Shown here in pieces: positions 16,589-24,880 of a DNA stretch of 35,776 nucleotides. The stretch is from Pseudobutyrivibrio sp. Lineage in GTDB: Bacteria; Bacillota; Clostridia; Lachnospirales; Lachnospiraceae. A model generated the notes under the pieces. The model saw only the letters and a list, made by a program, of their open reading frames with translations. It was not told the DNA's origin and did not search any database. Both the position numbers and the translations under genes were made by a program. Positions within the stretch are counted from its first letter, which is position 1; each line of letters begins with the position of its first letter. The stretch covers positions 1-35,776 of the forward strand of contig JAFYYR010000020.1 of the NCBI GenBank assembly GCA_017557435.1, in the 5' to 3' direction.

Positions 16589-17209
16589 ATGGCTACTAGA
16601 GTATATGACTGCCTAAAAGAAATAGGCGACAAGATAATGGCCAACAAGGATTTCTTGACCGACTTGGATAGAGAAATCGGCGATGCAGACCATGGGGTAA
16701 ATATGGCTCGTGGATTTGCAGCAGTAGTGGAAAAAGTGCCTGAAGACGAGAGCGATATTGGGGCCGCTCTTAAGAAAACAGGTATGACACTTTTATCTAC
16801 CGTTGGTGGAGCATCCGGACCACTTTACGGTACAGCTTACATGGAAGCTGCAAAGGTTTTTGCGGGAAAAACTGCCGTTTCCCCAGAGGACTTTAAAGCT
16901 GCTCTTGAAGCTGCAATCGCTGGTATTCAAAAGCGTGGCAAGGCTGTAAAGGGTGAGAAGACAATGCTTGATGCCCTTATGCCAGCTTACGATGCTTTCT
17001 CTGAAAAGGTTGATGCAGGAGCTGATTTAATTGAGGCACTGGATGCAGCATGTGCAGCAGCTGCAGAGGGTGTGGAGTACACCAAAACTATTGCAGCTAC
17101 AAAGGGACGTGCAAGCTATCTTGGACAGAGAAGCGTTGGTCACCAGGATCCTGGTGCTACTTCAGCTACAATGACTTTAGAATCTATAAGAGATTTTTTA
17201 AAGGGATAA
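16589..17209 (+). CDS. dhaL: PTS-dependent dihydroxyacetone kinase, ADP-binding subunit DhaL
   Basis: A 206-residue protein of normal DhaL length. The ATG at 16589 is chosen because AAGGGGGA lies 8 bases upstream; longer in-frame starts (TTG at 16553) precede that site. The Mg-ADP site is visible as three Asp (D27, D32, D34) in DREIGDADHG, followed by STVGGASGPLYGTAY and the C-terminal GHQDPGATSATMTLESI. DhaL carries a bound ADP that is re-phosphorylated by DhaM and passes the phosphate to dihydroxyacetone on DhaK. It is the first gene of a dhaL-dhaM-dhaK unit, an order different from the common K-L-M. Confidence 0.93.
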   Translation: MATRVYDCLKEIGDKIMANKDFLTDLDREIGDADHGVNMARGFAAVVEKVPEDESDIGAALKKTGMTLLSTVGGASGPLYGTAYMEAAKVFAGKTAVSPEDFKAALEAAIAGIQKRGKAVKGEKTMLDALMPAYDAFSEKVDAGADLIEALDAACAAAAEGVEYTKTIAATKGRASYLGQRSVGHQDPGATSATMTLESIRDFLKG

Positions 17210-17230
17210 TGTAGCGGAAAGGGGGACATA

Positions 17231-17623
17231 ATGGTTGGATTGGTTCTTGTGTCTCACAGCTGGAAAATAGCTGAGGGACTTAAGGATTTAACTAGCGAAA
17301 TTGCACCTACCCACAAGGGAATAGTATGTGCAGCTGGTCTGGAGGACAAAACCATAGGTACAGATGCAATTCGTATTTCCGAAGCGATAAAAGAGGCCAA
17401 TGATGGCGATGGGGTTATAGTATTAGCTGATTTGGGAAGTGGTGTCATGAGTTCTGAGACAGCAATAGAGCTTATTGAGGATGAAGGCATAGATGTGAGA
17501 CTTGCAGATGCTCCGATTGTGGAAGGCACAATTGCAGCCGCTGTCAGTGCTATGTGCGGAAGTAACATCGATGCTGTATTGAAAGCCGCAGAAGACACCC
17601 GTGGTGCGAATAAAGTTTTATAA
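17231..17623 (+). CDS. dhaM: Dihydroxyacetone kinase phosphotransfer subunit DhaM (EIIA-Man-like domain only)
   Basis: A 130-residue protein consisting of only the EIIA-mannose-like domain, with the phosphorylated His at position 9 (LVLVSHSWKIAEG) and VLADLGSGVMSSE further on. It receives phosphate from HPr of the phosphotransferase system and passes it to the ADP on DhaL. E. coli DhaM also carries HPr-like and EI-like domains; this short form, like those of many Firmicutes, must rely on the general HPr. AAGGGGG stands 6 bases before the ATG, 21 bases after the dhaL stop. Confidence 0.9.
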   Translation: MVGLVLVSHSWKIAEGLKDLTSEIAPTHKGIVCAAGLEDKTIGTDAIRISEAIKEANDGDGVIVLADLGSGVMSSETAIELIEDEGIDVRLADAPIVEGTIAAAVSAMCGSNIDAVLKAAEDTRGANKVL

Positions 17624-17640
17624 GATTTTTCGCGTAGACA

Positions 17641-17723
17641 GCCTGTAATTATCAAGCTCTATGATTGCTGCAAGGAACATGTAGTGACTATAAGCGAGGG
17701 ATAGGCTTGAGGGGACAACAGGC
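17641..17723 (+). ncRNA. Possible structured RNA element between dhaM and dhaK
   Basis: The 125-base gap is larger than the other gap in this unit. 17641-17646 can pair with 17718-17723 (GCCTGT/ACAGGC) and 17652-17657 with 17705-17710 (TCAAGC/GCTTGA) in a nested way, closing an internal loop. There is no T run, so it is not a standard terminator. It may be a processing or stabilising element ahead of dhaK. No known class is recognised. Confidence 0.35.
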
Positions 17724-17748
17724 GCCATATAGGAGGAGGTAATATTAT

Positions 17749-18744
17749 ATGAAAAAACTGATTAACGAAGTTGATAATATAGTAGATGAGATGCTTGATG
17801 GTATGGTGGCAGCTTACCCACAGTATTTACGCCGTCTTGATGGATTTGATGTAGTGGTTAGAGCTGGTGGCTCACAGGGCAAGGTTGCACTGGTATCTGG
17901 TGGTGGTAGTGGCCATGAGCCAGCCCACGGCGGATATGTTGGAAAGGGTATGCTTGATGGAGCAATTGCTGGTGCAGTATTTACATCTCCTACACCTGAT
18001 CAGGTATATGAAGCTATCAAGGCTGCAGACGGTGGCAAGGGAGTATTGCTTGTTATCAAAAACTACACTGGTGATGTAATGAACTTTGAGATGGCTGCAG
18101 ATATGGCCCGTGATGAGGGCATCGAGGTTGATCAGGTTATCACAGCTGATGATGTAGCTGTGGAAAACAGTACTTGGACAACAGGTCGTCGTGGAATAGC
18201 AGGTACTATTTTTGTTCATAAGATTGCTGGCGCATGCGCTGAGGCAGGTGGAAGCCTTGCTGATGTTAAGAGAGTGGCAGAAAAGGTTATTGCAAATGTA
18301 CGCTCAATGGGTATGGCTGTTGATGCATGTACAGTTCCTGCAGCAGGAAAACCTAGCTTTGACTTAGCGGAGGACGAGATCGAAATCGGTATCGGTATCC
18401 ACGGGGAGCCAGGTGTTAATAGAGAAAAGATTGGCACAGTCAATGAAATCTCAGACAAGCTTCTTGACAAGATTTTTGCTGAGGGCATTTATAATTCAGG
18501 AGATGAGGTGGCTGTCATGGTCAACGGAATGGGCGGCACACCTTTGATGGAGCTTTTTGTAGCAAACAAGCATATTAAGGAAGTTTTGGATTCTAAGGGA
18601 ATCAAAGTTGCAAAAACTCTTGTTGGCAACTACATGACATCTCTTGATATGGAAGGCTTTTCTATCACACTTCTCAAAGTGGATGATGAGCTGAAGAAGC
18701 TGCTTGCAGCACCAGCTGATACACCAGCTTTTGTACAGGCATAG
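17749..18744 (+). CDS. dhaK: PTS-dependent dihydroxyacetone kinase, substrate-binding subunit DhaK
   Basis: A 331-residue DhaK. The N-terminal half has VALVSGGGSGHEPAHGGYVG and KNYTGDVMNFEMA; the second half has GIGIHGEPGV, where H218 is the residue that binds dihydroxyacetone covalently as a hemiaminal (the same number as in E. coli). It phosphorylates dihydroxyacetone, or a related short-chain keto sugar, using ADP-bound DhaL as phosphate donor. A strong AGGAGGAGG site precedes the ATG. A terminator follows the stop by about 19 bases, closing the unit. No DhaR, DhaS or DhaQ regulator and no glycerol dehydrogenase gene is adjacent. Confidence 0.94.
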   Translation: MKKLINEVDNIVDEMLDGMVAAYPQYLRRLDGFDVVVRAGGSQGKVALVSGGGSGHEPAHGGYVGKGMLDGAIAGAVFTSPTPDQVYEAIKAADGGKGVLLVIKNYTGDVMNFEMAADMARDEGIEVDQVITADDVAVENSTWTTGRRGIAGTIFVHKIAGACAEAGGSLADVKRVAEKVIANVRSMGMAVDACTVPAAGKPSFDLAEDEIEIGIGIHGEPGVNREKIGTVNEISDKLLDKIFAEGIYNSGDEVAVMVNGMGGTPLMELFVANKHIKEVLDSKGIKVAKTLVGNYMTSLDMEGFSITLLKVDDELKKLLAAPADTPAFVQA

Positions 18745-18762
18745 GAATAGGAAGATTATATG

Positions 18763-18797
18763 AAGCCACTGGCACCTGGGGTGCTGGTGGCTTTTTT
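18763..18797 (+). terminator. Rho-independent terminator after dhaK
   Basis: A 14-bp stem (18763-18776 with 18780-18793, two G-T pairs) with a TGG loop is followed by T residues. It is strong by inspection and separates the dha unit from the surface-protein operon. Confidence 0.9.
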
Positions 18798-18971
18798 GTT
18801 TTTGTGGGATTGTCCGTGGACAACGCAAAATATGGGTTTGTAGATCGGAAACGGAAAATGCCAGAAATGCCATGTGATTGACATAAAAAATTACATGATA
18901 AAACTCTCGACACAAAATGTTCATACAAAAGATTTTGATAGCATGGAGAATGTATAAATTTTTCATGTTTT

Positions 18972-19080
18972 TGGTATGGTAATTGTTCTCGGGGTTATTG
19001 AGAAACAATCGACTTGCGAACCCGAGAAAAGTCTTATAAACAAAGGGCTTGCAGCCAATAAATACTCCCTGTCCATACCA
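18972..19080 (+). ncRNA. Candidate structured RNA in the 680-base gap before the surface protein gene
   Basis: 18972-18979 pairs perfectly with 19073-19080 (TGGTATGG/CCATACCA), closing a multi-branch region. Inside, 18985-18995 pairs with 19019-19028 (TTCTCGGG.../...CCCGAGAA, one bulge), and its tip can form ATTG/CAAT. A second hairpin (GGCT-TGC-AGCC near 19046-19057) lies in an AGGG...CCCT bracket. An alternative GACTT/AAGTC pairing competes with the first arm. It lies upstream of the promoter at 19128, so it could be a separate small RNA or the leader of a longer transcript. I cannot assign it to a known family. The rest of 18798-19127 shows nothing clear. Confidence 0.35.
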
Positions 19081-19127
19081 TGATAAAATGAGAAATACTC
19101 TACAGGTGTGAATTAATAAAAAATATG

Positions 19128-19156
19128 TTGACAGAAGTGCGTGAGGGTATTATGAT
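19128..19156 (+). promoter_or_regulatory. Strong sigma-A promoter of the surface-protein/phospho-signalling operon
   Basis: A perfect TTGACA (19128-19133), a 17-base spacer and TATGAT (19151-19156), with an AT-rich stretch upstream resembling an UP element. The start near 19163 gives a leader of about 265 bases before the ATG at 19427. It is the best promoter in the window and, because the five genes to 27810 are closely spaced, it probably drives all of them. Confidence 0.8.
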
Positions 19157-19426
19157 ACTACCTGTAACATTATTATGCTAACGTGCATAAGAAACTTGAA
19201 AATTTGTGGCATATTACACAGAAATAGCTGATAAATGTAGTAATTATGCCTAATGCAGTACATGCAAAATGTTTCAAACACTGTACATAACTCGAGAAGG
19301 CTGAAAAAAATTGATTGGGAACAAAAATCTTTGAGTGTGAATAAAAGACAGTGGAGTGCGTTTTAAATGTGTTATAAGTGTGAAAACACATACACATTTA
19401 GGGAGTTAATGAAAAGAGGAAATGGT

Positions 19427-22400
19427 ATGAGAAAAATTAAACACCGCAAAGTTACAAAAAGAATTGTAGCATTGACAATGATGACCGCATTGATGTTTAG
19501 CAATGCGGTATTTTTCGTGTCTGCAGATGAGCCTGAGAATACCAGTGTATCTCAGAGCGTAGATACTGCACCTGCTCCTTCTGGCAGTCAATCAGGAGAT
19601 TCTAATGATGGGGGAAGCTCTTCATCTACAGATAATAATGCTGCTGGAGATAGCCAAAACACAGATGGGGCAAATCCAGCCGGAGACGCAAATGCTACTG
19701 AGGGCAGCACAGGAGCAGACACCCAGAATTCAGCAGGAGGCCAGAATACAACAGGCAGCCAGAATTCAACAGATAGTACCGGAAATGACAATCAGAATTC
19801 TGCAGGAGAAGCCTCTGCTAATGGCCAGCAGTCGACTGATGGCACAAATCCTACAACAGGTGACGAGACTAACAGTGGCTCGGCAGCTGGTAGTGCAGCA
19901 GATGATCAGACTAATTTAACATATCAAGTGTTAACAATGGATCCTAGCTTGTTTAACACTACTTCTGATTACTTACTCAATAGTGGAAATTACATCCTTA
20001 TGAGTGCAAATCAAACTGTAGATACAAATCAGATTCACTATGTATATTCTCAAGATGATGAGTCTGGTGAATCAAAAGAGATTGGTACTTTTACAGTAGA
20101 TGAAGAAGGACAAAAAGTTTTTAAATTCTATAAGGTAGATGAAAACGGTGAATTTATTAAGGACGAGGATGGCAACTATGTTATAGATGAGGAAGCTACT
20201 TATTCTGAAGATGAAGAAGGCTACTTATGCATAAATGGCATTCGCATGGTTGGTGAAGACGGTAATCCAATATTGGTCAAGGAACAATCTAATACATATG
20301 TACCATGCCACTTTCATTGTTTTGGTAAATATGAATATATAGGAACAAACGATGAAGGTGTTGATCAGCATGCAGCTAGTTGTACTTTCCCTGGATGTAA
20401 GGAAAAAGATGTAAGAGACTGCGAGAAAGAGACGGTTCTTATTGATGGCTTTGAAGTCACACGTTGCAAGGTGTGTGGGCATGAATTCTCAAGCGTAGAT
20501 CCTAAGCCTGAAATTGAGTCTATAGAGTTTAGCACTGATGCTGAAAAGAATTTTAATAATATTGATTTATACAAATCTGATGTAACAGTTACAGTGAAGG
20601 CTCGTTGCAAGGCTAAAGGTGGTGCAACATACACATTAGAGGGATTTGATGAGAATACATCAGAGGATGTATTTTTTGAATTAACTCAAGATGGTGACCC
20701 AGATGATGAAGGCTTTATTAAGTATTCATATACTTTCTCTGGAAGCGAGCTCTACTATAGCATAGATAAAGTGAAGGGCTGCACAAATGATTATGACGGC
20801 TCTATATATGTAGAAAGAGCATGTCAGTTCGAGGTCAATACTACTAATATGAAAGTTAAAGGACCTGTGGCTTATATCGAAGCTTCTAATGAAGCAGGAG
20901 ACCGAGTATGGATTTATGATGATGACAAGTTCTATTTTGATAACTGGTATTCATCATCAATAGAAGGATATCCAGATACATTAGAGCTGACATTTGCAGC
21001 TGTTACAAGAAACTATGATATAGGTTATTTCACTGTTTATGACAATGGAAAAGAACTTCCAGCAGAAGCTATAAATAATCTTACAGAAGATGTAAAGGGC
21101 AAGCTTAAAAATGTCGAACCTGTGTGGGATGGAAACGAAGTTGATTATGAATATGAATATAATACAAAACCTAGAGCCAAAGATAAGCAGTTCTACAAGA
21201 TAAAATACACATGCCAGATACCTACAACAGTAGAAGGTGAGCATACATATGAGGTTGTATATGGTAATGATTCACGCCATACAGAGTCTACTGAGATTAC
21301 AATTTATGTGGATAACACAGTACCAGTTATTGATTCAATCTCATACAATGGCAATTCTACTCCAGTAGGTTCTTCAGGGGCTGATACAGGATACTACAAC
21401 GAGAATGTGGAAGTAGAATTAGTTGTAAATGAAAAGAACTTAGTCAATGAGGATAGACTTGATGACTTAAAGCTTGTAGAAGAAGGTGCAGGAAGTCAAC
21501 CTCTTACATTGAAGGAAAAGCGTGGAGATGAATACGTATTTTCTGCGACAGCTTCATCAGAAGGTAAATACCATGTAGAAGGCTGGGTTAAGGACAAGGC
21601 TGATAATTCTGTAGAGCTTAAAAAGCAAGAGTCATTTACAATTGATAAGACAAATCCAGAGATTAGTTTTGAATTCGATAATACCGAAGCTAAAAATGGC
21701 AAGTACTACAATGCTGCTAGAGTAGCAACAATCACAGTAAAAGATGCCAACTTTGAGCCAGATGATAAGTACATCACACAGAATATTTCTGAAAAAGATG
21801 GCAAGGCTGCTCCAGGTGGTTGGGACAAGTCAGGTGATGGCACCTACACTAAGAAAATCACTTTTGATGCAGATGGTGTATATAGCTTTACAGTATCTTG
21901 CAAGGACAAGGCTGCAAATGCTAGTTCAACTGTATCAGCAGATGAGTTTGTAATTGATACAAGTGTACCTACTATCGATGTTAACTTTGATAATAACTCA
22001 TCTTCAAATGAGTACTACTTCAAGGATGCTAGACAGGCAACTATCGTGGTAGAGGATGCTAACTTTGATTCTAAACTTGTAGTAGTTGAAAAGACTGGTG
22101 AGGACGGAGCTAGTTCATCATTACCAGGTGTTAGCGGATTCTCAGATTCAGATAAAAAGCATTCAGCATCAATGAATTTTGAAAAAGATGGTAAGTATGC
22201 ATTTAGAATTACATGTCAGGATTTGGCAGGTAATGTAGCTGAGACATACACAAGTAGCGTATTCGTAATTGATACAGTTGTTCCAGAGGTAAATATTACT
22301 GGCGTAGCTGATATGTCAGCTAACAATGGAGTTGTTCAGCCAATCATTACTACTAAGGACGAGAACTTAAAGGCTGAGAATGTTGTGGTTACTCTTACAG

Positions 22401-23395
22401 GTGCCAACAAGGGTACTGTCTCAACTGTAGGCTCTACAACACCATCAAATGGTGGCTATGTAGTTGAGATTTCTGATTTACCACATGTGAAAGCTAACGA
22501 TGATCTCTACATCTTAAAGGCAGAAATCACTGACTTAGCTGGAAATGTAACAGAAAAAGAAATCAAGTATTCAGTAAACAGATTTGGTTCTGTATATGTT
22601 CTTGGCGATGGTACTTTAGGCATGATAGATAGCTATTATGTTACAAAGCCACAGAATGTGGTTATCACAGAGATCAATGTTGATGAGTTGACATACAAGG
22701 AAGTTTCAATAACTTACGACGGAAGCGTAAAGGACCTTTCTAATGGAAAGGACTATACAACAACAGACACAGTTAACAAGAATTCATGGCATTCAATTAG
22801 TTATACAATTAATGCTTCTAATTTTAGAAATGATGGCCTTTACTCAGTTTCTGTATACTCAGAGGATAAGGCATCTAACACACAGAGTAACAAGTCAAAG
22901 GATGCTAATATTGAATTCCTTGTAGATTCTACAGCACCAAGTGTTATCGTATCTGGTGTAGAGAGCGATGGAGTATATCAGGAGGCAGAGCATAATTTCT
23001 CAGTTAATGCTACTGATACAATTGGTCTTGATGGATTAAAGGTATACTTGAACGATGATATTCTTGCAGATTATTCTGCAAAGGAGCTTCAGGAGAATGG
23101 TGGTACAGAAGTTATCACAATTCCTGGTAAGGACGATTATCAGCAGCTTGTAATTGTTTGCTCGGACGTTGCAGGCAATGAGACAAAGCTCAGCTGCAAC
23201 AACATTCTCGTTTCTGAAAAAGCAGAGGATTTAATTGATAGTAAAATTATTCAGAAGACAGAAATAGTTCCTGAGGAAATAGTGCCAGTGGCTGGATTCT
23301 TTAGTAAACCTATTGTTTGGGGTGTGTTTGCATCAGTAGCATCAGTATCAGCTGCTGCTGGAGTATTTGTTTTCAGAAAGAGAAAAATAAAGTAA
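19427..23395 (+). CDS. Large Ig-like-repeat surface protein with C-terminal membrane anchor
   Basis: A 1322-residue exported protein. The ATG at 19427 has AGAGGA 6 bases upstream; earlier in-frame ATGs (19367, 19409) are less well placed. Signal peptide: residues 1-33, cut at VSA/DEP. Residues about 40-165 are low-complexity Ser/Thr/Asn/Gly/Gln. Around 293-347 there is a small Cys/His cluster (CHFHCFG, CTFPGC, CKVCG) that could bind zinc. From about residue 625 there are at least five bacterial Ig-like domains, whose joints share the pattern [VI]-D-x-[TS]-x-P-x-[IV]. The C terminus has one membrane helix and ends in FRKRKIK, with no LPXTG motif, so it is held by the membrane. It likely reaches through the wall as an adhesin or sensor. 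It is the first gene of the operon with FHA, PP2C and kinase genes. Confidence 0.85.
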   Translation: MRKIKHRKVTKRIVALTMMTALMFSNAVFFVSADEPENTSVSQSVDTAPAPSGSQSGDSNDGGSSSSTDNNAAGDSQNTDGANPAGDANATEGSTGADTQNSAGGQNTTGSQNSTDSTGNDNQNSAGEASANGQQSTDGTNPTTGDETNSGSAAGSAADDQTNLTYQVLTMDPSLFNTTSDYLLNSGNYILMSANQTVDTNQIHYVYSQDDESGESKEIGTFTVDEEGQKVFKFYKVDENGEFIKDEDGNYVIDEEATYSEDEEGYLCINGIRMVGEDGNPILVKEQSNTYVPCHFHCFGKYEYIGTNDEGVDQHAASCTFPGCKEKDVRDCEKETVLIDGFEVTRCKVCGHEFSSVDPKPEIESIEFSTDAEKNFNNIDLYKSDVTVTVKARCKAKGGATYTLEGFDENTSEDVFFELTQDGDPDDEGFIKYSYTFSGSELYYSIDKVKGCTNDYDGSIYVERACQFEVNTTNMKVKGPVAYIEASNEAGDRVWIYDDDKFYFDNWYSSSIEGYPDTLELTFAAVTRNYDIGYFTVYDNGKELPAEAINNLTEDVKGKLKNVEPVWDGNEVDYEYEYNTKPRAKDKQFYKIKYTCQIPTTVEGEHTYEVVYGNDSRHTESTEITIYVDNTVPVIDSISYNGNSTPVGSSGADTGYYNENVEVELVVNEKNLVNEDRLDDLKLVEEGAGSQPLTLKEKRGDEYVFSATASSEGKYHVEGWVKDKADNSVELKKQESFTIDKTNPEISFEFDNTEAKNGKYYNAARVATITVKDANFEPDDKYITQNISEKDGKAAPGGWDKSGDGTYTKKITFDADGVYSFTVSCKDKAANASSTVSADEFVIDTSVPTIDVNFDNNSSSNEYYFKDARQATIVVEDANFDSKLVVVEKTGEDGASSSLPGVSGFSDSDKKHSASMNFEKDGKYAFRITCQDLAGNVAETYTSSVFVIDTVVPEVNITGVADMSANNGVVQPIITTKDENLKAENVVVTLTGANKGTVSTVGSTTPSNGGYVVEISDLPHVKANDDLYILKAEITDLAGNVTEKEIKYSVNRFGSVYVLGDGTLGMIDSYYVTKPQNVVITEINVDELTYKEVSITYDGSVKDLSNGKDYTTTDTVNKNSWHSISYTINASNFRNDGLYSVSVYSEDKASNTQSNKSKDANIEFLVDSTAPSVIVSGVESDGVYQEAEHNFSVNATDTIGLDGLKVYLNDDILADYSAKELQENGGTEVITIPGKDDYQQLVIVCSDVAGNETKLSCNNILVSEKAEDLIDSKIIQKTEIVPEEIVPVAGFFSKPIVWGVFASVASVSAAAGVFVFRKRKIK

Positions 23396-23419
23396 TTAAC
23401 GAAAAGGGAGATTGCTAAA

Positions 23420-24880
23420 ATGAAGGGATTGAGAAATCTTTGCATTAATTTACTAGTTATAGGTTCGCTGTTGTTGCCATCTAATGTGGCATGGGCTGCT
23501 GAAAAAGAGCCAAAGGCTGAGGATGCAAAGAATGGTGTGGTTCAAGTAAATACCGTATTTACGGACGATGCAGATCAAAAGCATATCGTCTATGGTGGAA
23601 CAGGCTTTTTGGTTGGAGATGCCGAGGATACAGAGTATGTTATTACATGCAACCACACTGTAAACCCTTCAGATGAAATGAAGCTAGCTGCTTTTGAGTT
23701 TTATCAGATTCCAGTGGAAGAGGATACTCTAAGCAATACTAGATACGAGACAGAGGTTGTTCTTGAGGGAGATGTAGTTGTAAGTGCCACTGTTTTAAAT
23801 ACAAGTGACGAATTGGATTTGGCTGTTTTACAACTTTCTCAGCCTATATACACAAGAGCGCCTTTGACTATTCTTACATCAAAGGATTACGATACTAATT
23901 CTTTGCCTTACAGCACTACAGAAAAGATTTTCACAATGGGCTATCCAGATGAAATCAGATTTGATTCTCCTGTACAGTACTATTCTGATTCACAGGTGAT
24001 TATGACTGCAGGTAGCATTGTTAATCTTTTGAGCTTGAATGGTGTGCAGGTAATTGAAAGTGATACTTCGGTAGGACCTAATAATTGCGGTGGTCCTATT
24101 GTAAATGAATATGGCTATGTAATTGGCATGAATCTTTTGGTAAAGGATGGCATGTATAGTTGTTCCTTGGATTCAACCAAGATTGCCAAGGTTCTCGATG
24201 GTCTTGGAGTTAAATACACCAAGGTAAACGAGAATCCTAAAACTGAAGAAGTAAAAGAGCCACCTACAAAGGTGGAGACAAAAGAGACTGTACCTTTATA
24301 TTTAATAATCATTCTTTGCGTTGGTGCAGTAGTAATAATTGCTTTGATAATAACTATCATTGTTTTGAAAGTATCGAGCAATAGAAATAGAGATGTTAAA
24401 TCCAAAAAAGAAATACAGCAAGAAGAAAGCCAGGCTATAGAGCAATTTGTCAATAGACCTAATTTGGCGATGCGTCAGGCCCAGCCTAGGGAAGCTGTGG
24501 GCAAGTCAGTGGATACTAATATATTGTCCAATGACGGCGCCGAGACAAGTATTCTTGGAAAATCTGAATCTTTCTCAGGTCAGATTAATCTTGGAAAGCT
24601 TATTAGGATTAAGACAAATGAAAAAATTACCATGAACAAAGCGTATTTTTCTATAGGTAAGGATACTTTACACGTAGATTATTCTATTAGAGATAATGGC
24701 ACTATTAGTAGACAGCATGCAGCTATTAGAAAAATGGGTGATGGCATTTATTTGGAGGATTGCAACTCGACAAATGGTACTTGGGTAAACAATGTTAGAT
24801 TAAATAAAGGCAGTCGAGTGAAACTATCAAACGGGGATATGGTAAAGATTTCTAATGAAGAATTTAAATATGAGTTATAA
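23420..24880 (+). CDS. Membrane-anchored trypsin-fold protein (Cys nucleophile position) with cytoplasmic FHA domain
   Basis: A 486-residue protein. Signal peptide to about residue 27 (AWA/AEK). Residues 35-265 form an S1C/HtrA-like trypsin fold: H79 in VITCNHTV, D133 in DELDLAVLQL, and the nucleophile region NNCGGPIVNEYGYVIGM, where residue 223 is Cys (codon TGC) instead of the normal Ser. A membrane helix covers about 291-318. A cytoplasmic linker containing GAETSILGKS (T376) leads to a C-terminal FHA domain (FSIGKD, ISRQHAAI, LEDCNSTNGTWVNN). FHA domains bind phosphothreonine. The protease-like part is therefore outside and the phospho-reader inside. It could be a Cys-nucleophile protease, as in viral 3C enzymes, or an inactive binding module. 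It stands 24 bases after the surface-protein gene, and its end overlaps the PP2C gene. Confidence 0.87.
   Translation: MKGLRNLCINLLVIGSLLLPSNVAWAAEKEPKAEDAKNGVVQVNTVFTDDADQKHIVYGGTGFLVGDAEDTEYVITCNHTVNPSDEMKLAAFEFYQIPVEEDTLSNTRYETEVVLEGDVVVSATVLNTSDELDLAVLQLSQPIYTRAPLTILTSKDYDTNSLPYSTTEKIFTMGYPDEIRFDSPVQYYSDSQVIMTAGSIVNLLSLNGVQVIESDTSVGPNNCGGPIVNEYGYVIGMNLLVKDGMYSCSLDSTKIAKVLDGLGVKYTKVNENPKTEEVKEPPTKVETKETVPLYLIIILCVGAVVIIALIITIIVLKVSSNRNRDVKSKKEIQQEESQAIEQFVNRPNLAMRQAQPREAVGKSVDTNILSNDGAETSILGKSESFSGQINLGKLIRIKTNEKITMNKAYFSIGKDTLHVDYSIRDNGTISRQHAAIRKMGDGIYLEDCNSTNGTWVNNVRLNKGSRVKLSNGDMVKISNEEFKYEL

Noticed and set aside
18496-19008. Minus-strand open frame of 170 codons covering the end of dhaK and the following gap
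   Set aside because: It crosses the dhaK terminator, is antisense to a well-supported gene and has no promoter or ribosome site.
23300-23395. Sortase-type cell-wall anchor at the end of the Ig-like protein
   Set aside because: There is no LPXTG-like motif before the final helix and basic tail, so a plain membrane anchor is the better reading.
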